64,000 nucleotides of DNA from Pararheinheimera marina (GCF_042654345.1 NZ_JBHSGB010000002.1:124001-188000), one strand, 5' to 3'; counted from the stretch's first letter, positions 28,656 to 37,174 are shown. Translations and numbers: made by a program. The notes: generated by a model from the letters alone, not told the origin.

Positions 28656-29140
28656 GGTCGAATCCCAAAAGTTGTGTAAACAGTCGCACGATCGGCGATA
28701 CGGGCAAATTCTTTTCCGACGACGCGCGCTACTTTTTGGCAAGCGACTATCTCTACAGTGCCGTCAATGGCCTTGCGCACTTTCTTATGCACAGTTTTGA
28801 TACGCCCATCCTCGGTCACGAAGATGCATCCCCTTTCCATTAACAAACCAAAAGCCTCGAAAGCATAAGGCATCATCTGTGTGACCCGCTCAGCAAAGCC
28901 GACCATGATTTGTTGGTTCTTTTCTACAACTTTGATGAGGTAACTGCGCGAATTCTCGGCGATCACCTCACGTGAATCCCTGTACAAACACAAAGGAAGA
29001 ACAAGCAGAGTTAGCGAAAAAGGCATGCCTCTATCATCTTCCTCTTCAAAACCGCTGAGAGCCCGAAACAAAACCAAACCGCAGAATGCTGGATTGAAAA
29101 GATTACGCATTTCGAACGGACGTAGGTCCCATCTTTTCAT
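28652..29140 (-). CDS. ABC-3C middle component
   Basis: 162 residues, acidic to neutral, mostly helical with a winged-helix-like C-terminal half (AFGLLMERGCIFVTEDGRIKT and ARVVGKEFARIADRATVYTT). Small proteins of this size and type lie between effector and ATPase genes in ABC-3C systems, where they are called middle components. It overlaps both neighbours by four bases (ATGA), so translation of all three is coupled. Its start MKRWDLRPFEMRNLFNPAFC is typical for the middle-component family. Its role is presumably an adaptor between ATPase and nuclease. Confidence 0.75.
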   Translation of the reverse strand: MKRWDLRPFEMRNLFNPAFCGLVLFRALSGFEEEDDRGMPFSLTLLVLPLCLYRDSREVIAENSRSYLIKVVEKNQQIMVGFAERVTQMMPYAFEAFGLLMERGCIFVTEDGRIKTVHKKVRKAIDGTVEIVACQKVARVVGKEFARIADRATVYTTFGIRP

Positions 29141-30360
29141 GAAGATACCCCCAGCACCTTACCGAGGCGATCAAGGAATCTCGGGTGCCAATAGATTCTG
29201 GGTTCAGGAGTTGCATCCGCCAAGATGTGGAAGCTACCTCGAAGGATGTATGGCTCAGTCACCCGAGCTCGTATGCGCAGGGATTCGATCTGTCCAGTAT
29301 CGAATTCAGCCCAAGCATAGAGAGTTGAACCGGCTTCACGCAGAGCTTCTTCTGGACTATCGTCTTTTAGCTTCTCAAAAGCAAAATCCTTGTAGCGGCC
29401 CCACTCATCGGTGAGGCGATCTTCATATTTCTCAACCTCTCCCAACACAAGCAGGTTCTCACGCGCCCAGGCTGAACGCTGCTCAAAGGCCCGATAATAA
29501 TCCAAAATCGCATTCCTAATCCGACTTGAGGAAATGCCGATTTCGCGCAATTGCGCCACAAACAGACGTGGGTCAGCATCAGTGTCAATCTCGTTTGAGG
29601 GAGCCTTTCCACGGAAAGTAATTGGTAAGTTGTCTGCCTTGTATTCCTCAGCGAAACTTGAGAGCTTATCGGAAACTTCGTAACCGAAGATCCCTTCCTG
29701 TTTGGTGCCAGTCAATTGTTGTATCACGATGTCGGTCCACCACCCCTCCAGTCGCTCGAAAACAAACTGACGATGCTCGCGACGGATGCTTCTCATGCAT
29801 TTGTCTTGTATCAGCATTGGGATATCACTGATACGCGGGCTACTGTCAAGAATTAGGATTCGCTCAAGAAAATCCTGTTTTTCGGAATCGCTCAGTTCAT
29901 CGAAAGCTACAGCAATCGGCGCTATAATTTTCGATGTGGAGCTGGCAAGTGCAGCGTCAGCAAGCTCAGTGAGAGTTTTCAAATCATCTGTAGTGACCGA
30001 CTGATGGGGGAGAAAACGTGTAAGGAATGAGTCGCTCGCGACCAAGCCGGTCGTAAACAAAAAGAACCGCAAATTTGATGTTGCACGCCCATCCCTTTTG
30101 TAGCGGGCTAACCAGATGTTAACTGATTTCCAGAAATCCGTCGAAAGGTCAGTCAGCCGCTCTCCGATAGCCTTGTGTTTTAGCGATGCCAAGGACTTGC
30201 CGCCTTGGACATCGATAAAGTCGAGGTCATCGTCTTTTTCCAGATACAATGAAGTATCTTCTTGGAATTGAAGCAGTTGTAACAGAGCGAGACGTGCTTG
30301 ATAAATGTATCCCAATCCTTGCTCGCCAGCTGAAAATTTATCCGTGGCTTTCTCTATCAT
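29137..30360 (-). CDS. ABC-3C effector: N-terminal DUF4297-like nuclease plus C-terminal ABC-3C domain
   Basis: 407 residues. The N-terminus has AGEQGLGYIYQARLALLQLL, then LYLEKDDDLDF (about 39-48) and SLASLKHK (about 57-63). This fits the E-x5-D...(Q/S)xK core of the DUF4297/Cap4-like PD-(D/E)XK nuclease family. The C-terminal part (about 230-405) fits the ABC-3C-specific interaction domain. It is the first gene of the operon and its ATG 30360 has no strong Shine-Dalgarno. The product is the likely toxic DNA-cutting arm of the system. Motif-level inference; the second active-site residue departs from the usual Gln. Confidence 0.72.
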   Translation of the reverse strand: MIEKATDKFSAGEQGLGYIYQARLALLQLLQFQEDTSLYLEKDDDLDFIDVQGGKSLASLKHKAIGERLTDLSTDFWKSVNIWLARYKRDGRATSNLRFFLFTTGLVASDSFLTRFLPHQSVTTDDLKTLTELADAALASSTSKIIAPIAVAFDELSDSEKQDFLERILILDSSPRISDIPMLIQDKCMRSIRREHRQFVFERLEGWWTDIVIQQLTGTKQEGIFGYEVSDKLSSFAEEYKADNLPITFRGKAPSNEIDTDADPRLFVAQLREIGISSSRIRNAILDYYRAFEQRSAWARENLLVLGEVEKYEDRLTDEWGRYKDFAFEKLKDDSPEEALREAGSTLYAWAEFDTGQIESLRIRARVTEPYILRGSFHILADATPEPRIYWHPRFLDRLGKVLGVSS

Positions 30361-30637
30361 CAGTTATTCCCTACTCAGCACAGTTATATCATCGACAACA
30401 CCACCTTCCTGTTGTCATAACAAGTGTTTGTCACCCAAGCGCATTTAGGGCGCCCAATTAGTTCATACAGACTGTAAATCATTACTTAAAATCAACTATT
30501 TACCGACATTTGTCCAGTGATTGCGAGATGAGTGCGTATAGAAAATCGATACAACTCATAATTGCGAAAAGATTGATAATATTGCGCCAGTAATACATAG
30601 ATGTGGGTATGAAATCTTACACATGGAACCTGTATAG

Positions 30638-31180
30638 TCACTCGCAAATCTTGTAAACAGTCGAGCGGCCAATAGAAAGCTCACGTGAGATTTCTGTCGC
30701 AGATTTGCCTGCAGCCCTCATATCAATAACTCTGGTTTTATCTATTTTTGGCTTCCGACCAAACTTAACCCCACGGGCTTTTGCTTCTTGCCGTCCTTCA
30801 TTTGTCCGCTCTAAAATACGATGACGCTCGGCCTGGGCAACAGCTGACAAAATCGTGACTACCATTTTGCCCATTTCGCCGTCTGTGCTGATCCCGTCAT
30901 CAATAAAACGAACGGCCACCCCCATGTTGTCGAATTCCTTGATGAGGTTGACCATGTCTGCGGTGTCACGGCCCAACCGATCGAGTTTTTTGACGAGCAC
31001 CTGGTCTCCTTTCTCCACCTTCATCAACAGCGTTTGCAACCCCTCACGATTGAGGTGACTGCCAGATTCTTTGTCGCTGAAGATCCTGTGCGGCTCAACA
31101 CCTTGTTCGGCCAAAGCCTTCAGTTGAATATCGAGAGACTGCTGACAGGTTGAAACGCGGGCATAACCAAAAAGACGCAT
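30638..31180 (-). CDS. Serine recombinase, Tn3-type resolvase (TnpR-like)
   Basis: 180 residues. The catalytic domain is RLFGYARVSTCQQSLDIQ with the nucleophile Ser at about 10. Conserved DKESGSHLNREGLQTLL, KLDRLGRDTADMVNLI and VAQAERHRILERTNEGRQ (E-helix) follow, and the end is a C-terminal HTH (KSATEISRELSIGRSTVYKI). The length equals Tn3/gamma-delta resolvase. GGAG lies nine bases before ATG 31180. A full three-subsite res site lies immediately upstream. No Tn3 transposase is present, so this is an orphan resolvase, possibly resolving cointegrates or dimers of the island. Confidence 0.92.
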   Translation of the reverse strand: MRLFGYARVSTCQQSLDIQLKALAEQGVEPHRIFSDKESGSHLNREGLQTLLMKVEKGDQVLVKKLDRLGRDTADMVNLIKEFDNMGVAVRFIDDGISTDGEMGKMVVTILSAVAQAERHRILERTNEGRQEAKARGVKFGRKPKIDKTRVIDMRAAGKSATEISRELSIGRSTVYKICE

Positions 31181-31185
31181 CTGAG

Positions 31186-31299
31186 TGTCTCCTAAATCGA
31201 ATAGTAGACAAAGTGTCTACTAACTACATGATTGGCGATTTAACAGACAGCGTAGGAGGGGAATTTTGAAGTGTCCACTAATTTATGATATTTTGGACA
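31186..31299. other. res recombination site with subsites III, II and I
   Basis: Three TGTC...GACA-bounded imperfect palindromes lie in the order next to the resolvase gene. Subsite III is 31186-31210 (25 bp), subsite II is 31214-31249 (36 bp) and subsite I is 31272-31299 (28 bp). Gaps are 3 and 22 bp. Tn3/gamma-delta res has subsites of 25, 34 and 28 bp with a 22-bp gap between I and II. Subsite I reads TGTCCACTAATTTAT then GATATTTTGGACA, with the same TAATTTAT and ATATTT core as Tn3 res I. Subsite III overlaps the resolvase Shine-Dalgarno, implying autorepression. Confidence 0.85.
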
Positions 31300-31574
31300 A
31301 TCACACCTTTTTACATTGGAAAACCGTATCAAAGGATTGTTCTGTTTTCAGAATCGTCATAATGAAGCTTACTGTCATCAATACTCAAGCAAATAGCCGC
31401 ATCAGTTTGCAATGTTCCTAGGAAAATACGCTTGTCACACTTCGTGCTACTGGTTCTGTTATCTTATTTATGTTTGGCTCATCGCTAGGCATTAATGTTT
31501 AATACCGCACACCTCGGATGATATCTCTTAAGACATATTAAGCATGAAGATAGCTATCTTCCAACGGATAGGAA
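31300..31574. other. AT-rich intergenic stretch between res site and the ATPase gene
   Basis: No open frame of interest. It presumably carries the promoter of the pseudo-methylase/ATPase gene at 31575, but no promoter box is called. Confidence 0.3.
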
Positions 31575-34040
31575 ATGATTGACGAAAAAGCAGTGCAAGC
31601 AGCTAAATTTTGGGAACGCCTTCGTCCAATTCATAGAATCTCCGGGCTGAGGGAAATTGAGTTTGAGCAATTCGCCCTAATGGTGCTAGGCCTTAAATGC
31701 GTGGATCTGTCATCTGGGTCTTGGCCTGTCACAGTGACCTTTCCAGTGTCAGATGCATTTGAATACACAATCGATGCTGCCTTAAACAAGAGCGTGGACA
31801 ACGATAGATGGAAAAAAGCATGGTTTAAAGCTTTCGATGCACTTACAGAATTCTTCAATTTAACTAGTAAAACAGGCGTTTTACGTGACGTTGCATCCAT
31901 CGAAGCATTTAATGAAATTCTCAGGTTGGTTGAAAGTTTTGAGCTACCTTGGGGCACCAAATCAGAGCAAATTTTGAACCTCTTCGATGAGGTTTTCCAT
32001 CGTGTAGTTGGTCGCCAGTTGGCAATCGGATACCGCAATGGTGACACAGTTGCCGCCTTGGCTGCCTTCCTTTCGGCAAATGCAGCTCGAATTTCGGAGT
32101 ACTTCGTTACAACTGGCGAGTTCGCCGTCTTACGGCGTTCCGTGCTCAATCTTGAGACTTTCGCCAACATCGCAGTAATGGACCATCTGAATTTTATAAT
32201 CCGACTTCGACTCGCACTCCATGGCATTGATGCGGTAGATCGACAATCACATGGAGATGATATCCGCTCCTTCGTCGATCATCATTTTCTACTGTTAGAT
32301 CATCCACACCGAAAACCCAGGGGACAAAGACTATTTTCATTCAAATGGGAAGATCACCACTCATCACTCGAGGCTCTGATGTACTTGCAAGAGATCCGAA
32401 GCAACTTCGATGATGGTCTGATAGTTGTTCCTGGTGCAGATCGTTCGGCCAAGGGGTGGAGATACCATCTGCGAGAAGAGCTTGTACAAAGCGGTCGATT
32501 ACTCGCAGTTATAGATCTCCCCCAAGATAGACGCGATCAATCGCGCAGGCCAATCTCAGCTTGGCTTATAGGACGTAGAAGAGAGCAATTCAGAAATCAC
32601 GTGCTAATGGTCAATGCCAAAGGTATCGCCGGCAGAAAACTTCACGGGGCAGGTTCCCAGATGGAGCTAGTTGCCGCCATCGTGTCACTCGGCGTGTCAG
32701 ACAACAGATATCCCTTACTGCATCAATACGTCAGTGAAGACGTCGAGACTTTGATCGAAGCTTACTTTAAGGATGGGTACAAAGACGTGGAGGGAGTTTG
32801 CCGACATGTCCAATTTGGAGAGCTTGCTGATAACGAATACAAGCTTATAGCTGCTCTTTATATCACCGATTCCAATAGTAGTAAGAAGCACAAGACTTTC
32901 ATGCGATTACTGAATAGCACTCCAGTATTAGAATTGCTACGGCAAGCACAGAATCATAGCACGCGCATATACGTAATTGGCAACAATGGCGAAGGTAAGA
33001 GCATGCTTCTCCGTGAGATAGCAGAGCAGCTAGTAAATGAAGGTCGCCGTGTCGTAGGCATGTCATTCGGATTAACTGATCGATTTTCATTCAAGCGCTC
33101 CAAGGACGACGAGCAGGCTTTCAACTATGTTGGTGCCCGCACAACTGAGCAAGGAATTAACCTCGGTCATACATCAGCTGAATTGAATAGATTGATGAGA
33201 GAGATTCACCTGAATACTGAAAAGCTTGAGGTATTCAATGCGATCGTTGCACACCTAGGTTTCGGCGAACGTAGATACTTGGTACCGCAGCGTCTAAACG
33301 GTGCAGTAGATGATCGCGAACACTATGCTGAACTGCAGCAGTTGACTGATAGTGTTGAAGAGAATGCTCGCATGTTTCAGCAAGAAAGTCTTAAGACTTT
33401 TGAATTGGGTCTCATGCGACTAGAATCAAGCGGCTCGATCACGACGTTTAAAGAATTGAGCTCAGGAGAACAGCAGTTGCTGACTCTAGCGCTCAAGCTC
33501 ACGGCCTACACGTCTAAAAATAGCATAGTTCTAGTAGATGAGCCTGAATTGAGTCTACACGTAAGCTGGCAACGAGCCATCCCAAGAATGCTGGAAATTG
33601 TAGGGTCTCGAATAGGTTGCTCTATGGTAGTAGCAACTCACTCCCCCGTACTCATCACCAGTGCTACCAATAGTAACGACAAGTGTTTCGTTGCCCATAG
33701 GCATGCCTTAAAAGAACTCGGTTTTAAGCAACGCCGCTCAGTTGAAGGGGCATTGTTCGACGGATTCCGTACTTACACAGCAAACAACCGGCAGGTACAC
33801 GAACGGTGTGCTGCGATTGTGTCACAAACTATTCAGCACCTTAACGACAAATTACCTCAACAAGAGAGCGATGTGTCTATGCTAAAGCCGTTGTACGATG
33901 AATTGGAGTCGATGGAACAAATTATTCGGCAGGGGAATTCGGCACAGTTGAAATACGCCCAGGAGGATCTCGAGTTAGTTGCTTACACTAGAGCCGCCAT
34001 CACTGAGATCACTACAACCAGTAAAGAGAATCCAAGATGA
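31575..34040 (+). CDS. Septu/PtuA-like ATPase fused to a degenerate HsdM-type methylase domain
   Basis: 821 residues. The C-terminal half is an ABC-type/OLD-like AAA ATPase: Walker A IGNNGEGKS (468-476), signature LSSGEQQ (628-634), Walker B IVLVDEPELSLH (651-662), H-loop VATHS (686-690). The N-terminal 350 residues follow the layout of a type I N6-adenine methylase. This shows in a helical HsdM_N-like start, RLRLALHGIDAVDRQSHGDD (209-228), and GLIVVPGADRSAKGWRYHL then EELVQSGRLLAVIDLP (281-316). The NPPF catalytic motif is replaced by LDHPHRKP (241-248) and no SAM-binding DPxxGSG loop is seen. The coupled downstream gene encodes an HNH nuclease, as in Septu (PtuA+PtuB). The fusion is unfamiliar. 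The dead methylase may be a DNA-modification reader (inference). Confidence 0.72.
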   Translation: MIDEKAVQAAKFWERLRPIHRISGLREIEFEQFALMVLGLKCVDLSSGSWPVTVTFPVSDAFEYTIDAALNKSVDNDRWKKAWFKAFDALTEFFNLTSKTGVLRDVASIEAFNEILRLVESFELPWGTKSEQILNLFDEVFHRVVGRQLAIGYRNGDTVAALAAFLSANAARISEYFVTTGEFAVLRRSVLNLETFANIAVMDHLNFIIRLRLALHGIDAVDRQSHGDDIRSFVDHHFLLLDHPHRKPRGQRLFSFKWEDHHSSLEALMYLQEIRSNFDDGLIVVPGADRSAKGWRYHLREELVQSGRLLAVIDLPQDRRDQSRRPISAWLIGRRREQFRNHVLMVNAKGIAGRKLHGAGSQMELVAAIVSLGVSDNRYPLLHQYVSEDVETLIEAYFKDGYKDVEGVCRHVQFGELADNEYKLIAALYITDSNSSKKHKTFMRLLNSTPVLELLRQAQNHSTRIYVIGNNGEGKSMLLREIAEQLVNEGRRVVGMSFGLTDRFSFKRSKDDEQAFNYVGARTTEQGINLGHTSAELNRLMREIHLNTEKLEVFNAIVAHLGFGERRYLVPQRLNGAVDDREHYAELQQLTDSVEENARMFQQESLKTFELGLMRLESSGSITTFKELSSGEQQLLTLALKLTAYTSKNSIVLVDEPELSLHVSWQRAIPRMLEIVGSRIGCSMVVATHSPVLITSATNSNDKCFVAHRHALKELGFKQRRSVEGALFDGFRTYTANNRQVHERCAAIVSQTIQHLNDKLPQQESDVSMLKPLYDELESMEQIIRQGNSAQLKYAQEDLELVAYTRAAITEITTTSKENPR

Positions 34041-34810
34041 GTTGGTTCGAAGGTGAATATCCGTCACGAGAGGAGATGCGTCGCGAGGTAAGAAAGTACC
34101 TAAATTCATCACACAAGACCAAAAAACATGTCGCACGCACGCAAATCCTGCTTAGAGATCTAAGGTCAGAAGCTAACTCTGTCCCATACGTCGACGTATG
34201 GCCCAAACTAGATGCGATGGTTGACGTCACAGATAAAGGAACAATTTTAGGTGCATCGGTGAAATCAGCCTTCAGACGCAGGCTGTTGGAGACTCAAGGA
34301 GGTCGCTGTTGCTATTGTCGCCGGTGGTTGGCAAATACTGCGCACGCCAAACCCATAGAGCATATCTTGCCGAGACGGCACTATCCACAATTCTCAATTG
34401 AGTTTTGGAATCTCGCGGTAGCTTGTAGTGACTGTAACAGCATCAAATCAGACGAAATATGGGGGACAATATCAGCAAAGAAACATCGATATCCAGGCCC
34501 TAAGGAGTTTACCGAAGCTTTCCATCCGAGGTTCCATCGATACGCTGATCATATTCGGTACGTGAGGTTAGAAACCAATGTAAGTACTGTAGTTATTTTC
34601 AATGGGCTGACACACCAGGGACGAAACTTGTGCCGATCCTTACTGCACAAAATAGCAGCAAAGGAAACATTGATCGAAAACAACCCTACGCTAGCTCCTG
34701 CGATGAAGCGAATTTACAATTTTGAAGCGAAAGCTGAAGGCCTTAATCTTGAGCGGTTCGAAGCCTTTCGAGCAGCTCTAGACCAAAGCGTATTGCGTAT
34801 GCTTGAGTAG
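34037..34810 (+). CDS. HNH endonuclease, PtuB-like partner of the ATPase
   Basis: 257 residues, with ATGA overlap with the ATPase stop. The HNH core has GRCCYCRR (89-96), AKPIEHILPRRHYPQ (104-118, catalytic His 109), IEFWNLAVACSDCNSIKSD (121-139). Cys pairs 91/94 and 130/133 fit a zinc-stabilised HNH. In Septu the ATPase PtuA forms a complex with the HNH nuclease PtuB. Here the N-terminal 80 residues and C-terminal 100 residues are additional helical parts, probably contacting the ATPase. It is the likely DNA-cutting effector. Transcription ends in an AT-rich stretch with no clear terminator. Confidence 0.82.
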   Translation: MSWFEGEYPSREEMRREVRKYLNSSHKTKKHVARTQILLRDLRSEANSVPYVDVWPKLDAMVDVTDKGTILGASVKSAFRRRLLETQGGRCCYCRRWLANTAHAKPIEHILPRRHYPQFSIEFWNLAVACSDCNSIKSDEIWGTISAKKHRYPGPKEFTEAFHPRFHRYADHIRYVRLETNVSTVVIFNGLTHQGRNLCRSLLHKIAAKETLIENNPTLAPAMKRIYNFEAKAEGLNLERFEAFRAALDQSVLRMLE

Positions 34811-35065
34811 CTAAACAAAATTGAGCACTACAATTCACATATCTAGAGGCTATAAAAAAACACCCAGTCAAGCTGCCCTCTGATCGTACGAAATCAAATT
34901 CTGTATTGGTGTTCAATACTCAATTAATAGCCCTAAACACTTTACGTATAATGAATTTGAGTTAAAGCGAAACGGTAGAAGTCTGGTTAATCTGTGAAGA
35001 AATTGCCAAGCTCACTGATATATGGAGGTGTGAGCGCCAAGTTATAGTACTTTCAAATCAATATT

Positions 35066-35416
35066 TCATTCAATATAGGTAACACCATTGCAAAAAAAAC
35101 CACTGCACTTAAATATCAATTTTTGACTAGGCATAATGATAAGTCCGTGACCAAGATGCTCAATCAAGTCGATGCGCAGTCCAGCGTCAACATCACCACC
35201 ATTGCGGTTCGAATACAGTAATACCGTGCGCACTCCAAATTCCTCAATACAAAACGACCACCCTTGCGCAAGGTCTCCATATATAGCTGTCTTTGTTACA
35301 TGTAATAACCGATTGGCTGGCCACTCATAGACCATTGCCAAACGCCCCGGGTCTATGAGGACTAGGCCATGCCCCCCTTTCTGTTCCTGTGCAGGAATTG
35401 CGGTATAGGTCAACAT
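35066..35416 (-). CDS. Uncharacterised 116-residue protein
   Basis: No family recognised. It is a mixed beta-rich protein (AMVYEWPANRLLHVTKTAIY, VRTVLLYSNRNGGDVDAGLRI) with no signal peptide. The ATG at 35416 lies nine bases after the stop of the upstream gene, so it is likely coupled to it. It belongs to a small block of unknown genes around an XRE regulator between the ATPase/HNH pair and the recombinases. Confidence 0.5.
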   Translation of the reverse strand: MLTYTAIPAQEQKGGHGLVLIDPGRLAMVYEWPANRLLHVTKTAIYGDLAQGWSFCIEEFGVRTVLLYSNRNGGDVDAGLRIDLIEHLGHGLIIMPSQKLIFKCSGFFCNGVTYIE

Positions 35417-35425
35417 TACAAGACT

Positions 35426-35947
35426 CTACGAATCCAGATGCAATTGGCTGTCCAAGGTACCGACCATCCATTCACAGAACTCTATGACTGGGTTGCGTTG
35501 CTCCTGCTCAGACGCTGAACCCAATTGTTCTAATACGTACAGGCAAATTTTGTATAACAGAGTGTTACCGTACAAAAAGGTGAACTCATCATTAAAGCCC
35601 ACGTCTCGGTGGTGACACAACAGTGCTGTCAGACCAGCCAACAGATATTCCAAGCTACTGATCGTACACAACACTCGACTACTGGCTGGGTAATTGTAAG
35701 ACAATGAATACCCAAACAGGAGCGCTGCAGGTATACACCCCCTATGAGCCAAAGCCTGACAAAAAGCCTGCTGCTCAACCGTTTGCAGCGGAGTAAATCC
35801 ATACTCGCCCTGCCGGGTATATGGGAACAAAAATCGATTGTGCATTTTTTCCGCTTGTACTGCGAATTCGATATCCTGGATATCCACCTTCGAGAGCAAA
35901 TGACCCAACCAAAAATGTTGTGGGCCGAACGCAACCACGCTGTCCAT
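35426..35947 (-). CDS. Uncharacterised 173-residue protein
   Basis: The start is ATG 35947, with GGAG seven bases before; an in-frame ATG at 35962 is less well placed. It is helical, with hydrophobic stretches (ALLFGYSLSYNYP, YLLAGLTALLCHHRDVG) but no clear membrane topology. No family recognised. It is transcribed divergently from the XRE gene at 36034, with an inverted repeat CATCAT...ATGATG (35993-36014) between them, and is followed by a coupled small gene. It could be an XRE-controlled toxin-like or defence cargo module, but this is guesswork. Confidence 0.5.
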   Translation of the reverse strand: MDSVVAFGPQHFWLGHLLSKVDIQDIEFAVQAEKMHNRFLFPYTRQGEYGFTPLQTVEQQAFCQALAHRGCIPAALLFGYSLSYNYPASSRVLCTISSLEYLLAGLTALLCHHRDVGFNDEFTFLYGNTLLYKICLYVLEQLGSASEQEQRNPVIEFCEWMVGTLDSQLHLDS

Positions 35948-36033
35948 GATAATCTCCGTCATTATCCAGGATCAATCGTCGTACCTTGCCTCCATCATCT
36001 AGCCGTGTATGATGAGTAGGCAGAGGAGAATCT

Positions 36034-36267
36034 ATGATCCGATACCATTTACGCCGATGTATTGGCAATTACGAGTCCAAGACGGGGGCGCCGTTACAGA
36101 TAGCCGAACTTGCCGAACGTACAGGTGTACATCGCGCCACGCTGTCAAAAATGTTAAATAGACCGCGCTGCAACATCACAACTGACGTGATAAATAGGCT
36201 ATGCGTTTTTTTCAATGTTTCCGTTGACGAGCTCATTGAATACGTACCAGATCATCTAGTCGACTAA
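36034..36267 (+). CDS. XRE-family helix-turn-helix regulator
   Basis: 77 residues: LQIAELAERTGVHRATLSKM then LNRPRCNITTDVINRL and FFNVSVDELIEYVPD, a complete HTH_3/HTH_26-like domain and nothing else. AGGAG lies six to seven bases before ATG 36034. It probably represses itself and the divergent genes to the left. Its stop overlaps the end of the convergent gene at 36264. Confidence 0.85.
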   Translation: MIRYHLRRCIGNYESKTGAPLQIAELAERTGVHRATLSKMLNRPRCNITTDVINRLCVFFNVSVDELIEYVPDHLVD

Positions 36268-36560
36268 TCAGTCCAGGAACCGATACAGCGCTCCAGATGC
36301 CGGCGGAGCTCCCGCACGATGTGGTCAATGGTGAAAGCTTCCAGTCGATTCTCACAGCACATAGACTTTCCGAGCCAAACAACTAACGCCTCACGGTTAT
36401 TCCGCTCATCGCCGGTGCCACAGGCAATGATGAGTTGCCGGCCTCGTGGGTCAATATTCAATGCTGATAACAGACTCTCGACGACATTTTGAATACGCAG
36501 TGCGAACCGTTTGCGCTCCTGTTCGCTGACGAACAGGGGCATTGATGTAATTTCAGTCAT
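36264..36560 (-). CDS. Uncharacterised 99-residue protein
   Basis: The start is ATG 36560, behind GGGGAG with eight-base spacing; the open frame continues to 36641 but without a site. The sequence is helical and charged (RKRFALRIQNVVESLLSALN, then GRQLIIACGTGDERNNREALVVWLG). No family recognised. It lies between the XRE gene (convergent, 4-bp overlap) and the recombinase operon. Confidence 0.5.
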   Translation of the reverse strand: MTEITSMPLFVSEQERKRFALRIQNVVESLLSALNIDPRGRQLIIACGTGDERNNREALVVWLGKSMCCENRLEAFTIDHIVRELRRHLERCIGSWTD

Positions 36561-36684
36561 TGGATGGCTCCCCTCAGAGCATGTACCATCCATGGCGCGG
36601 ATATTTGTTGGGTGTTGAGGCTCCTTAGCAATAAGCCTCAATTTAAAAGTAGACTGAAATAGACAAACGTCAATTTTAATCGAC

Positions 36685-37170
36685 TCATTTTATAGGCCTG
36701 ACATTATTTTTCTTCCTAAACTCATATTTCACACTGGCAGGGATGTCTTGCTCTAAAGACTCTAGAGAAATTCCGAGCGATGTCAGGTTGAACATCCAAG
36801 TCGAAAACCGCAGTTCATATTCTTTTAATTTCTTCTCGAGCTCCACATTTTTACTGACCAATTCCGCATTCATTATCTCCAGTTCACAAGAAGACGCACG
36901 GACCGCAGAGATTTGAGTAACGTTACTCTGTCGACGCTCCTTTAACGATTTCTTGGCGTGCTGATACGCTTGATAAATGTCCTTGTTCTTACATAATGTC
37001 TGGTAAGGCAGACCACATACATCATTCAAATCCTGCCACCCAAATTTATCTCCGAGCTCACCGCGGCTATATTTATTGCAAAGATTTACCAGTTTTTCGA
37101 TCACGACTTTGGTCACTTTCACTTTGGGCACAAAAACCTCCAAAACGCCGGGCAAGCCCGGCGACAGCAT
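36685..37170 (-). CDS. Coiled-coil protein closing the recombinase operon (GmtX/TnpC-like position)
   Basis: About 161 residues from ATG 37170, five bases after the stop of the upstream recombinase; the frame is open to TTG 37221, so a longer form is possible. An N-terminal DNA-binding-like part (TKVVIEKLVNLCNKYS, DLNDVCGLPYQTLCKNKDIY) is followed by a coiled coil (ELEIMNAELVSKNVELEKKL). This two-part build recalls KfrA/TnpC-type accessory proteins. In Tn554 a small coiled-coil TnpC follows two tyrosine recombinases, and in gamma-mobile-trio islands a small protein (GmtX) completes the trio. Assignment is by order and shape only. Confidence 0.6.
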   Translation of the reverse strand: MLSPGLPGVLEVFVPKVKVTKVVIEKLVNLCNKYSRGELGDKFGWQDLNDVCGLPYQTLCKNKDIYQAYQHAKKSLKERRQSNVTQISAVRASSCELEIMNAELVSKNVELEKKLKEYELRFSTWMFNLTSLGISLESLEQDIPASVKYEFRKKNNVRPIK

Positions 37171-37174
37171 CTGA

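Noticed and set aside
30638..31299. Complete Tn3 transposon
   Set aside because: Resolvase and res site are present, but no ~1000-residue transposase or terminal inverted repeats are seen.
31575..34810. Functional type I restriction-modification system
   Set aside because: No HsdS or HsdR gene, and the methylase-like part lacks both the SAM loop and NPPF; ATPase + HNH points to Septu-like instead.
31300..34810. Retron variant of Septu (reverse transcriptase + ncRNA)
   Set aside because: No reverse transcriptase gene or msr/msd-like structure near the ATPase/HNH pair.
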